In this document: positions 40,101 to 52,100 of the stretch, in pieces | How the letters are laid out: every line of letters starts with the position of its first letter | Position numbering within the stretch: position 1 is the first letter of the stretch | Assembly (NCBI RefSeq): GCF_052857255.1 | Contig: NC_135506.1 | Location: 77,395,056 to 77,459,055, forward strand | Direction: 5' to 3' | Length of the DNA: 64,000 nucleotides | From: Amblyomma americanum | Taxonomy: Eukaryota; Arthropoda; Arachnida; Ixodida; Ixodidae | The notes under the pieces: generated by a model | Database searches by the model: none | What the model saw: only the letters and a program-made list of their open reading frames with translations | Told to the model about the DNA's origin: nothing | Position numbers and translations under genes: made by a program

Positions 40101-43100
40101 CCATTCCAAGGGCGGCGGTCCTAGTTGATGCGTCAGCACACCATCCGTCCTTTATCTTGAAGAGCCGAGTCGAAGCAACAGGCGTCAGCAGACCAAGCCC
40201 AGTCACCAGCACCTGTACAAATGCAAACGGTGAGAACAACATCGCAACTGCGGTGGCGTGTAATCTACCTGTGGCCTACACTACGAATGGGAGAGCGTGG
40301 ATGACAACAGCAATTTTCGAAAACTGGCTGCAGGAGGAAGACGCAAGGTTTACGAGGCAGGGCAGGAAAGTTGTCTTCATCGTACATAATTGCCCTGCCC
40401 ATGGGCAGGTGGAATTGCTGGAAGTGCTGAAGTCCATCAGCCTTGAATTCCTCCCTGCAATGAAACTGCTGTCATCCAACCAATGGACCAATGAGTCATC
40501 CAGAATGTCAAGGTCCACTACCGCCGCCAAATGCTTCACCGCATGCTGCTTTGTGCTGACAGTGGAAAGGATTATGTCATTGACTTGCTGTCTGCTATCC
40601 ACATATTGGCCCGTGCCTGGGAACAAGTTCAGGCAACAACAGTGCAAAGGTGCTTCCACCATGCAGGCTTCGAAGCACATGATCCAATGCCCCATGAAGA
40701 GGCAGGTACTGCTGATGAAGCAAACACTATATTTAATCAAATAGTGCCCTCTGTCCCTTTCTCACGACAGGACTATGAGGACATAGATGCAAATGTAAGC
40801 ACCTGTCGCGAGGAAAGTCTCGAAGAAATTATTGCAGAAGTGCAAGCCGACGACCACTCTTCCTCCAGTGATGAGTGCAAGGACCCTGTGCCCAGTGCGG
40901 TGCCAGACAGCGCAGCTAGGGATGCAGTTGCACTTTTGCAACACTACTTTGAATGTAAAGGGAGCACAGAATTTTTGCAAAGCCTTTCAGATATGCACAG
41001 TTACTTTGTTAAAAAGCAACTGAAGAATGTAAAACAGACCACAATTGATACCTTTTTTTCTTCATGCCCACATCAGTCAGGGCTAATGCATAGTAAATAA
41101 ATATTTCTTCATGAAATACGTGTGCTTTCTGTGCTAAATAAAACTTCTGATAAATGGAATACTTTTTGAATCCCCTTCAAGTTCCGTTTAAGAGGAGTCC
41201 ACTGTATTCGAGTTGACATACAATCGTGTAAATGCAGTAATGGGCTTATACTGCATAGGTGAGATTTGAGTGTTCAGATTGCGTCCACATATGTGGACAC
41301 ACTGTCTTAACTTACCAGGATAATGAATTGCAGTATGAAAAGATGCAAGACAAAGCAGCTAAATAAAAGGGTTTGAGTTTGTAGGGTTTTACAGTACATA
41401 AGCAATCAAGGCCATCATAAGCTAAGCACAAGCTAATTAACGAGGGGTGGTGGGTTGAAACATGCAATGACTTAGGTTCTTGGGGAACACAAAAAGCAAG
41501 GAACAAATCGGTTCCCTGAAACCCAGTTTGAGAACCCCTGGTTTAAGGCCCCAAGATTCCACAACCGAGGCCAGCAATTTGATGTCACTTCTGCAGGGCC
41601 ACCCCTCAGACCCTTTTCCGGTGCAGCCCTGAAAGCACCCCGAACACGAACAGACCTCAGGTTTACCTCAAAAGCTCACTTAGATTCCGTCAAACTCGTT
41701 TTTGAAAATTTCCGTGTCGCCACCTATCAGCACTGTACCTTAAAATAATGGAGAGTTAGGCTAGTTGCTTATGCATATACATCATTGTGCAACACAATAA
41801 AGACGATACACTGGAAGAGGACGAGCACTCATGCAGTCTTCAAGTCTGTCGTCTTTGTGTTGCACTATGAAAGCATTGTACGATGCCAGTAAACGAAAAA
41901 CCACCAACCTCTTCGCCTCGCTCCTGTGCCACCCGCTTTGCTATGCTAATGGCTGCCATTCTCCGCGGCTGGGTGACGACTATGTTGCAGGCAGAGCCCT
42001 CGCCTCTGCGGATGAACTCCTCGAGGATGAACTGGGGCACTTGCGTAGTCTTTCCAGAGCCGGTCTCGCCACAGACCACCACCACTCGATTGCGCTCCAC
42101 CATGTGAACAATGTTCTGCCTGCAGTACAAGCATGAATGTTAGATTCCGGAATGTAACATTCCCAATATAGTGGCAATTCTCAGCAATGCCTGTACCATT
42201 ACGTGTACAATTACGAACTTCACGACTACTCTCCCCCTCTTCAAGTGAGGCCGATTCCCAATGCCCAAGGTTTAGCCACGGCCATTGGCAACGATACAAA
42301 GAACACAACAGTACCAGCAACTCTTGAACCTTCTGCCATGTTAGCACACAGTATTATAAAAAGAATACCAGAACAAAATCAGGTGCTACCATCATCAGGA
42401 TGTACGCTCGAAGAAAACCTACGTGTGGTTTTATATGTGGGTTTTACTGAATAAATGAGTTAGAAATAGCACTCACCCTTACCTGCCTAGTTGTGTCTGT
42501 GTCAGATTTGTAGTGCTTCCGAAATGATTACAAAGCTTGTGCCATGAACATTTATGATTTGCATTGAAACGTTCAAAAGTAGAAGCAAACAACTCTGATG
42601 TAAGAGGGGAGGCAGGTTTTGGAAGTTAAATTTTTATTTTTCGACCAAGAGCAATGAAATCTGGCATGCTTTATGGGAAGTGCACTAAATGAATAAATAC
42701 AAATTTTCCCTCATACAGTTTTGTGCGTTTTTATCGCTGACACATTAAAAAATTTCCCCGCCTCAACCGCTGGCTCATTTGCGGTGAAACTGCACACAGA
42801 GCTTGCGTATTATGGTAACTTTTGTATCGTAGCAAGTTTGACAATGGTACTTACTTAGTTCAGGCGCACATGATGCGAAAGCGTAAGCGTCTACGAGAGA
42901 TTGGCGAGCCAAAACCCGCAGATGACGCTTTTTCGCTGAGAACCGGCAGTGGCGCCATCTGTTTTCGGTAGCGGAAAGCGTCACGTAGACGCTTACGTTT
43001 TCGCATCATGTGCGCCTGAACTAAGTAAGTACCATTGTCAAACTTGCTACGATACAAAAGTTACCATAATACGCAAGCTCTGTGTGCAGTTTCACAGCAA

Positions 43101-46100
43101 ACGAGCCAGCGGTTCAGGCGGGGAAATTTTTGAAAGTGTCAGCGATAAAAACGCACAATACTGTATATAACCAGTAGTTCTGACAATATAAATTTTTATG
43201 TGCTTCACTGAGATACCAAACTTGCAGTAAGCCTGGCATGACAACGAAATATGGTAGGAGCCTGCAGTCACCCTCAAGTTTTACACAAAGATATGTTATA
43301 CAGTGACACTCTCCAAATAGCTTCAGTAGGCTGATTTTTTCTACACACAATGTCCTATCCCTGCTTCCATAATGCACTAATTATCACCATGCCAAAAGAG
43401 TGGCAGAGTGAAAAAATGGAGTAATTTATAAATGTAGGAATGTCACTGCTTTATGGCTTTTGGGAGTTTAACGTCCCAAAGCGACTCAGGCTATGAGAGA
43501 CGCCGTAGTGAAGGGCTCCGGAACTTTCGACCACCTGGGGTTGTTTAACATGCACTGACTTCGCACAGTACACAGCTCTCTTCAATTTCGCCTCCATCGA
43601 AATTCGACAGCCGCGGCCGGAATCGAACCCGCGTCTTTAGGTCAGTATAAAAAATTTATCAAGGAACACAATGCAACAAACCACATAAATATCCAAAGAA
43701 GCTATTTTGATGCTATGCTTTCAGCAAGCAGGGTAGTCACGGTCAAGAAACAGTTTTGAGAAAACTGGCATTTTCTGAGGGTTTCAGCCAGATTTTTGCT
43801 ACCTCCGCTCACAAAAACGCTTTTTGAAGGCACTTCTGTGCTATTTTTGGCTTTCTTGTGCTGTTTCGGTTTTGGTTTCAACAGCCGAATAAGCACTGTG
43901 ACGTCAAAGTGTACTTACAGGTCATGTGAGAGATAGGAAACGTCCATATAATCGCTGTTTCCACATTCATTGTCATTCCGACTCTTGAGGAAGGCTGACT
44001 TCAGCGCAGCAGTAAATTAAAACGATGAAGCAGCGATTATATGGACGTTTTTCCATGCCTCACGTGACATAAAAGTACTCTTTGACGTCACAGCCATCGT
44101 TCAGCTGTTGAAACCAAAACCGAAACAGCCCGACAGAAAAAATTAGATATATTATTTAGCGGTCGTAGATGAGTGCCACAAGGTGAGTCATGTGTAGTAG
44201 TGTCTTCCGCATCATTGCAGAGAAGAAAATAAGCTAACAAAATTAGGTGTCTATACTCCTTTAAGAGGCGTTACGAGATGACGCAACTTGCGGCACGAGA
44301 GCTCAACTTCAAAAGTTCTTTTCTCGCTTTAAACAAAAATTAACTCTATAAAAATTTCAGAAATGAAAGGCAATAAACTGTTCTACGTAACCCGCTATTG
44401 TTTGTATTTTTACTTAGACCACCTCAGGATACGTTTTTGGCTCAAAACACTTTTTGCAACTTTAGTATTTTTTTACTTTCGATGTACGCAGTTCGATCAC
44501 CTGTGCCATTTGTTTAGGTACTAGACATCTAGAGAAACAAAACGGCTATTTCCGAATTTCCGACAGCAAGTTGATATTTACATAACAAAAAACAAAAATG
44601 GGACATTTTTATGCATCTTTTCGATTTTTTAAATATATTTATGCCGTATAAAGCTGCATGATCCCAATTATATCGAAAGCCAGAATTGTGCAAATGTCAA
44701 TGAAAAAAATTGTGAAGTGTTCTCTAAGAATATGAATGTTATTATTTAGCAGTGCCTGGTTTCTCGCCTTTTCTAAATATTGAAACTACCCTCACCTGAT
44801 GAATGAATTTTTTCTGGCAGAAATATTTCAGGCTTTGATTACACGCATTAGGATAAGTTTCCATGAATTTTTTTGAACAAATTTAAAGATAGTAAAGCGC
44901 AATGTCTGGAACTTTTGGCGTGGAATGAGCCAGATCTAATGTACCTGACCTCATCCATTGCTTTTTCGCGTGCTGGGAAAGCTGGAACAAGCCAAGAAGT
45001 TTGAATTCAGTGAATTTAAAAGAATCTGCAGTACGAATTACGTGGCTGTAAAATGTATTGAAAATATAGCCAACCAACCAAAATTTCCAAAGTTATCTGA
45101 ATTCACCGAAAGTTCGAATTACCGCAAGTTTATTGTACTTCAATCTGTCCTCAATGTCCTTTCACGCGGCACAAATAAGGGCACAACTTATAACCGCCAC
45201 CAAACGTCAGGTTTCTCACCTCTGCGGGAATATGGGGAGAGCCTGTTTGGCCTGCTGTATTGTGGATGAGTAATGGGAGGCCCCCTCAAGCCTGGACAAA
45301 AGCTCCCTGTCTCTTTGGGGCTGAAACTCGCTGGAAACAGTGAGCAGCCGTCCGGTCATGATGTCATACACGACACGGTGTGAACTTGCGTGAGTGGCTT
45401 CAGTCTCTACGCTGTAGTTTTCTTCTCTCGCATCATCTGGAAGGTGCGCTGCATTTGACACGACCGTCTGAGGAAAAGAAGAAAAAGTGATCTTTCACAA
45501 ATAAATTAATGATTTGGAGAGAAAAGAATGGTTACACATGAATTACGAGCACAAAAGACCACATAGTGTGATTAAATCACTAAAGAATCCATGGCCAACT
45601 TTGTCGCAGCCTTCCTTTTATCAGCACAAACTGCAATTCTGGTTGCACGTTTGCAGAGTTGCTAGACCATGTTAAATATCTGTAATGTGTAGCAGCCCAG
45701 AATTCCAGTATTTTCAAGCAAACGAACTGTGCAAAGATTTGCCCTTAAATGTGAACTTATCGTTACACAGTACCAATAAAGCATCACTACTGGATAACGC
45801 ACAGATACCAATAATTGATTGCACTTCACCACTATTTTGACATGCTGCACAGTTATTCGCATAGAGCAGCATGCAGTACTTTTGTGACACAAGCATGCAC
45901 TGCTTCAGTGTTAGCAATTTTCTCCTCTTTGTCTTGAATGGCTGAGGTATGAGTGTAGGATATATAACACAGCGGATCCGAAGCAAAAGAAAATGCCACC
46001 CGGAAGAAAATGCCGCCAGGGGTAGCAGCACTCCCTATCCACCTTATCCAGGAGACCAGGATAGGGTGGCCACAGGTGGAACAGGACAATGCTAATTGCG

Positions 46101-49100
46101 GGTCAGTTGGTAAAGGGCTTTTTAGTGCAGCGGATGTGATTGGGTTGTTGCCAATGATGACGACGACATCACTGATGATGACAACTAAAAGCTTAAGATC
46201 ATAAGACTTTACAACATTTTAAATTTATGTGTGTGACCGCTGGAAGAGGCCCCTAAGAAGTGGGCTTCCTCTACCTTGAAGGAAGACATGAATATGCACG
46301 GAAGCTACGTACATGACGCTGTCTACTCAGTTGTGTACGCTACAACAAGCTCATTGTCACGGGCCGAAAAGGAGCCCTCACACAAGGTTCACCATTAGAG
46401 CCGCTAGCCTAAGCAAACACGGACGGTCCTGTGACAGAGCTGTGACAGTATTATAAAAACAAGTGCCCCAGTCAAATTATTTGAAATAAGCGCCACTTAC
46501 AAGAGATTAATGAATAATGGAAAATTAATTCTGGAAGCATCTAGAAACACACACCAAACCTTGCTGTCAGCACGATGACCCAGTTTGGAGCCCCACAGGA
46601 CCACATTGTGTCCTAATCCTTCCTGAAAATTAAACACGCTTCCCAATCTACCTTGCGTAGCCCTTCCTGTTAGTCAACAGTGCAAATGAGCTGAAAAGCC
46701 TGTCATCAGTGCTGTGCCATACAACAAAGTCCACTTGTTGTACCGTTTACACAGTAACATAGACATGTGACAGCCCACTGGCCTGCCTTTGCGTATCAAG
46801 AAGCTCAAGGTCACTCTAAACTTCAGGCACCTTTGATACCTTCTGCTGGCTTCAAAAATCCACCATTAAAAACGAAAGCAAGTGCCCAGCATGACAAGGA
46901 TAACACCAAGCACTGGAAGCATAGCATGAAGACTCACAACCGAGAGGACAGAAGAACTTCATAGCCCCTCCTTACAAAGATATTGCTGCAGCCAGACTAT
47001 ATATCAGAGGGGAGAGAAAATAGAAGGCATGCAAACTACAGCTGGCTGTATGAGCTAGTACAGGCGCCGACCGATTTTTCGGACTCGAAAGGACCCGAAA
47101 AATGGTCCGAATAATTAAACAGTCCGAATTATCCGTGAAGTACAAAAAAATCACTTTATTGAGATGAAATCGGCTTAAAAATGTCACTGATTTTACTTTG
47201 CGTAAAATTTCTCTGGCTGGCGACGATTCGCGCCTGTATTTGCGCCAAAATAGTGCTTTCACTGTACACGCTAGACAGCAAGGTCACCGCATTTAGTTGG
47301 AATACTTCCCAAGCTTCTTTCACGGACCCGGCAAAGCCATGTTGTCCACAACCCAAGTGTGCACCACACTGCTCGTTGAACACACGCAAAGATAAGGCAC
47401 TTTTCTTTCAAAGCGGCGGAACTGCTGGACGCAATCACAAAAAGGCGAACAGATGTAACTTCGTGTGAGCGCCACTCAGTAAACGCGGTCAGAGAAACCC
47501 AAGTGGCGAAAAGGCGAATGGCGAACGTATAAGACCCGCCGCGGTGGCTCAGTGATTAGGGCGCTCGGCTACTGATCCAGAGTATCCAGGTTGGAACCCG
47601 ACCGCAGTGGGCGCGTTTCGATGGAGGTGAAACGCTAAGGCGCCCGTGTGCTGTGCGATGTCCGTGCATGTTAAAGATCCCCAGGTGGTCGAAATTATTC
47701 CGGAGCTCTCCATTACGGCACCTCTTTTTTTTCCTTTCTTCTCTCAGCACCCTCCTTTATCCTTTCCTACCGAGATGTGAGATGGCTCCTGCACAATTTC
47801 CTTTACAACAACCAATTTTCAACGTATGGGACAAGCGATAACTGCCCGCTACAACGTCGGCGACAAAAGCAAGTTGGTGGCGATGACAATCCGGCCGCCA
47901 CCTCGAAGTGTCAGAGATCGCAGGGACCTCTACTGGCAACAATGAGGTACCGAAAGTGTGTCAAGCCAAGCCAACTGCAGCATAAATCTACCTCAATCCA
48001 AGATGGTGCCTTTTGCACCAGCGAAAAGCCGATAAGATGGCTGGCTTTGGCCAGCAGGCAATTGAAATTAGTCCGAAAAATCAAACTTTCGGACTTTTTA
48101 GGTGCGAAATATACGTCGTGAATATGTATGCGCTTCTATGGGGAGACTGACGGTGCCTCACGAAGGTCCGAAATATCCTACAAGTCCGAATTATTGGAGT
48201 CCGAATTACCCGTCGGCTACTGTAGATGAAGAGAGATTGGGAAAAAGGAGCCTGATCTCCCAAGAATGTGGACTTGAAAGAAAGCATGGGGTCTGCTGTT
48301 GTCTGCACAACAAATGCTGCAAAAATATAACTTGAACAAACTTCTCAAACAAATGGGCTTTTGCAATATGCTTTGCCAAGCACCATTAATGCTGCAAAAA
48401 TATAACTTGAACAAACTTCTCAAACAAATGGGCTTTTGCAATATGCTTTGCCAAGCACCATTAATCCAAACGAGTTTCAGTTCAACAAATTCAAACACAT
48501 GGTTCAGTTCAATGAAATAGAGAACACTGAAGAACTGCTTGGGGCTGGAGATTTTATTCCTATTCATAAACCGCTCAACTTTCATTTCAGGTGAGCCAAC
48601 TGTCCTTTAAGCAAACAATTCCTTAGAGCACCCTGAGGTTTCTTTAAAGCGACACTGAGGAGAAATTAAAGTTGGCTTGTATCGATAGAATACCAGCTCG
48701 TGATTACAAAAATGCCCCTCTTACTGAAAACAAAGCTCTTGTAAGGTAGAAAATAGCAATAACCAAAATACAGGTATCGCCACCACAGGCAAATCTCGCA
48801 AGTACAAGCGTGGTGACGCCATAGGACAAGAGACGCCACCTTGGAGGAATTTTCCATCCTACATGGATTCGCGAATTTCTGAGGCTGACGAAGGTCGGTT
48901 GTGCAGATCAATAGTGAAGTAAGTTTTCTTTTAAAACCAACAGTGAACTTTTATCACACAAGAAAGGCAGGTAAAGGACAACCTGAATGTTGGAAGCAAA
49001 GAAAACCGATGCTTGGCGGCGCCACAGGCGGCCAGAAGAGTTTCGATTTTTTATGGCGCTTCGCGTCTATGAGCTTTGCGTGCCCCGTGGTTTTGTTTTT

Positions 49101-52100
49101 GACGCGCCTCGTTTTACAAGCGCTGAACAGCAGAGGAACTCCAAGTGCCGCTTCAAGTTCTAGTTAACCTTTGAAGGAGCCTGTTAAGGCTTGTCAGATG
49201 ATCGCCACGGTCGATGAAAAGCTATGATGGCACGATGGTCGGTGATCGTACAAGGCAGCACTTGTGTATTCGCACGCTTGCCCGGCGAAACATTCCCGTA
49301 TGTGCCAGTCAACTTCAAACTACTTAAAGGAAATCGTTTATTAGGGACGGGAGACAAGGTACAAGGCAGTTCAGGAAAATTTCTGATGGCTAGCTCTGTT
49401 AGGCCAGGATATACCTACCGAAAGCGCGGAGATTTCTGCATCAGAAGAGTGCATTCACTAGAAGAGCCTTTATTGACGGCTGTACCTTGAGCCGTCGTGG
49501 CGGAGTGGCAGCGTCTCCGCCTTAAACGCCGATAGGCCCTGGTTCGATTCCGAACCTCGGCACAGGACCTCTTTTCTTTTATTCAGTGAGTGGGCGGGGG
49601 GTTTCAGTTGCTCTCATGGATGCCGCCGCCGAATACGTCGGTTCGCGGCTAAGCGCAGGCTAAGGCGCATTTATGCTGCCGCGAGGCGCGCGCGCGCGCG
49701 CTGCACGGCGAAGTCACGTTGGTCAAAGCGAAGACCCTCTATACTCCAACTGCGCTTGACCGCCGACGCGTTCGGCAGCTTCAGCGCACTATGACCGCAC
49801 TGGCAGGGAGACTTGGAGCATGTCACTATTTCGCGCCGAGTGCGCCAACCGCCGCCGGCCCAGCCAGACTGATTTGGCCCCGCGGCGAGGTGCGCGTTGT
49901 ATTCAATAGCTGCGGCAGTTGGGCGGAGCTGTTCTTTTCAAGCTCGGCTAATTTAATCCATTCACAGTACATATCTGAAGGTACATGCAAGTGGACGAGA
50001 GAGCCCGATCTAGTGGACCCGTTGGATCTAGCGGAAGCCGTTGAAGTGTCATGCGCCGGCTTTAGTTTCAAGCCGCCGACTTTAAACGCGACCGCCCTAG
50101 AGCACCCATTTGTTTTTTGTGGCAAAAAAATAAATAAATAACTTGGCCCTTGCAACCGTGGGAGACCTCGACGCCGCCTGCTGCGCCGTGCAACCGCGCC
50201 GTTCAAGGAATTACAATCCGCTGGCCCCAAAGCCCCGGCCAGCCTCCGATTTGCGCAAGCGCCTACCTTGTCCTGGCCCCTTGCGACTCCCCGCACTGGG
50301 GTTATGATATTTAGTTTGCAACGGCTGCTCTCTGAGGAAGGGGGAAACCACCCGCCGGCGCCTAACCTAACCATGCTCCCTCAAAAGCATCGCACGCTCT
50401 GTGGGGCTGAGGTCGCTGAAATGCAGGCCGGAGTTTTTGCGAGAACTACGTCGTCGGGTTCGGGAACGGGATCCATCGTAACGCTGGCAAGACGCCGGTG
50501 CAAACGTAAACGAAGCGACGGTAGCGACCCCCGATAGATGCCTTCAACGTGTGGCGGCGGTAGCTTTCATTTCGGCAGCTGCTAGACCGCACCGCTAGCG
50601 GCCAGAAATCACGGAGTCTCCGTTGACATCACGTCTCACGTCACTCCGTTCTGTGTCGTCATAAGAGTTCTCCGTGTCGTCATAAGAGTTCTCGAGTTTG
50701 AATCGAAGCGGCGGGAAAAATTTTTTCAACTTCGAATCCAAATTTCTTTGAAATAAATGCATCTTTCGCTCCCGGACAAGCGGCAACAAAGCCATGAAAT
50801 GCCGCACTATCAGATATTGCTAACAAAAGAAATTTGATAGGGTTCTCCTCAGTGTCCCTTTAAGTGGCATTTCACAGTACTACACATCATGCAATTCCAG
50901 ACTTCCCACAAAGTTTTGAAAAAATGGTTTTCTTCTTTCTTAGAACTCCATCTGCCAGCAAGCTTTCACTTAGAAAAGTTGAATGGAGGCTAACTGGTGT
51001 TGCATTTTACATTTAAAGGGGGGAGATTGCTCTTAGAGAAAAATTTTTTCGTTTCTGCCACAAATTTAATCAAAATGCACACCCTTGACTAGTCTCTTGT
51101 GCTGATTCAAAAAATATGACTGCTTTTATGATAGGTAGATTAGTTCTTAAGATACATTAATTGACACCCTACCATTAACAGGAACAATGAAAAGAAAGCG
51201 CACACCATAAAGGGTCACAAATAGTGCTTGGTTACACTCTAGAAAAAAAAGAAGATGGAATGCTGGAAACAGTTTTATCTTATCATCATAGGCGGTTTTA
51301 AAAGACATTGAAACTCAAGGTACAAATACTGCCTAAGGTGCAATCAATTAGAGCAATTAAAAAAATGTCTGAACCTTAATTAAATATTCTGCTCAGTCAG
51401 TCTTCTCAGAGAGAAGCCGATAAAAGTGAGCAGACTCATCTGCGTCAAAGATATATTCCGACTGGTACTCAGCCAAGAATACCGGAAGCTTTTCGTCCTT
51501 CCACATTGAGATTGTTTCAGGATATGCTGAGTGTTCTCTCCGCATATGCTCTTGAAAACCAGATCATGGCAATCTTTAAAGCATGTGAGCCATCCATCAG
51601 ATGAAGCGAAGCCATCGATCTCCAACATTGTTCCGAGAGATTGGGCTTTCACAACAATCTCCCCGCTGTTATTCCGTGCTCCTCAAATACATACCAACAG
51701 AACCTTCTCTAGCTTCGGATCGGCGCCTGAACGCATTCGCTTCAGCGACATCTTAAACATGTCGTGCTCAATAGCGTCCCGTATTGAGTGCTTATTCTTA
51801 ATGAAGTTTGAAGGCGTGTTAGGCTTAATGCCATACTTCCGCCCGATAGCTTGCATGGCGGTTCCTTAGTTTTCCACTTCTCGCCAAGTCAAGCGTGCGA
51901 TATGGTCCACGAGTCGCCATGACTGGTACAACCGCTGCATGTGAAGTTCAAATTCCACTCGAAGCGTGGCACCATCCCCGACAAACAAACGGCCAAAACG
52001 TCGCCTTGCCATCGCACTGTGACACATCAGCTATATCAGCACACTTCAAGCCTCATCTGACCACTTCGAGATAAGCGGTGCTATAGGCACTTACAATGGC

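Larger units (their letters stand above)
32896..40261 (-). mobile_element. CR1-like LINE retrotransposon, interrupted by Kolobok-like element
   Basis: A minus-strand non-LTR retrotransposon of about 4.4 kb without the 2.99-kb insertion at 35663-38648. The 5' end is at 40261 and the 3' end at 32896, with an AATAAATAAATAAATAAG-type tail. ORF1 (39010 to about 39813, perhaps from 40242) has a 2A-type motif, a coiled coil and an L1-ORF1-like RNA-binding region. ORF2 has an AP-type endonuclease and a reverse transcriptase. Sequence features place it in the CR1/L2/Jockey group; the clade needs a tree. It carries stops and frameshifts and is inactive. It lies in the DHX30-like intron between exons f and g, in the same orientation as the gene. 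Confidence 0.9.
48648..50859. mobile_element. TTAA-flanked element, GC-rich interior
   Basis: TTAA at 48644-48647 is followed by AGCGACACTGAGGAGAA. The other end, reversed, is AGGGACACTGAGGAGAACC before TTAA at 50860-50863. So there are near-perfect 17-bp inverted repeats around 2.21 kb. No transposase is recognised. The interior holds a tRNA-like repeat (49383-49600) and a GC-rich block (about 49600-50560) with open frames on both strands (49719-50141 on plus, 140 codons; 49826-50374 on minus, 182 codons) that match nothing I know. It differs in its ends from the Kolobok-like group. Confidence 0.7.

Noticed and set aside
40262..41221. A second, independent truncated Tigger insertion
   Set aside because: It shares 17 bases beyond the Tigger end with the first copy and starts exactly at the LINE 5' end, so it is a duplicate of the same locus.
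49492..49563. A functional tRNA gene (also 58898-58969)
   Set aside because: A and B boxes are good, but stem lengths and the anticodon loop are off, and both lie in a larger dispersed repeat.
49826..50374. A 182-codon gene on the minus strand overlapping a 140-codon plus-strand frame
   Set aside because: Both are in a GC-rich block where stops are rare; neither shows family motifs, and the composition looks like a by-product of GC content.
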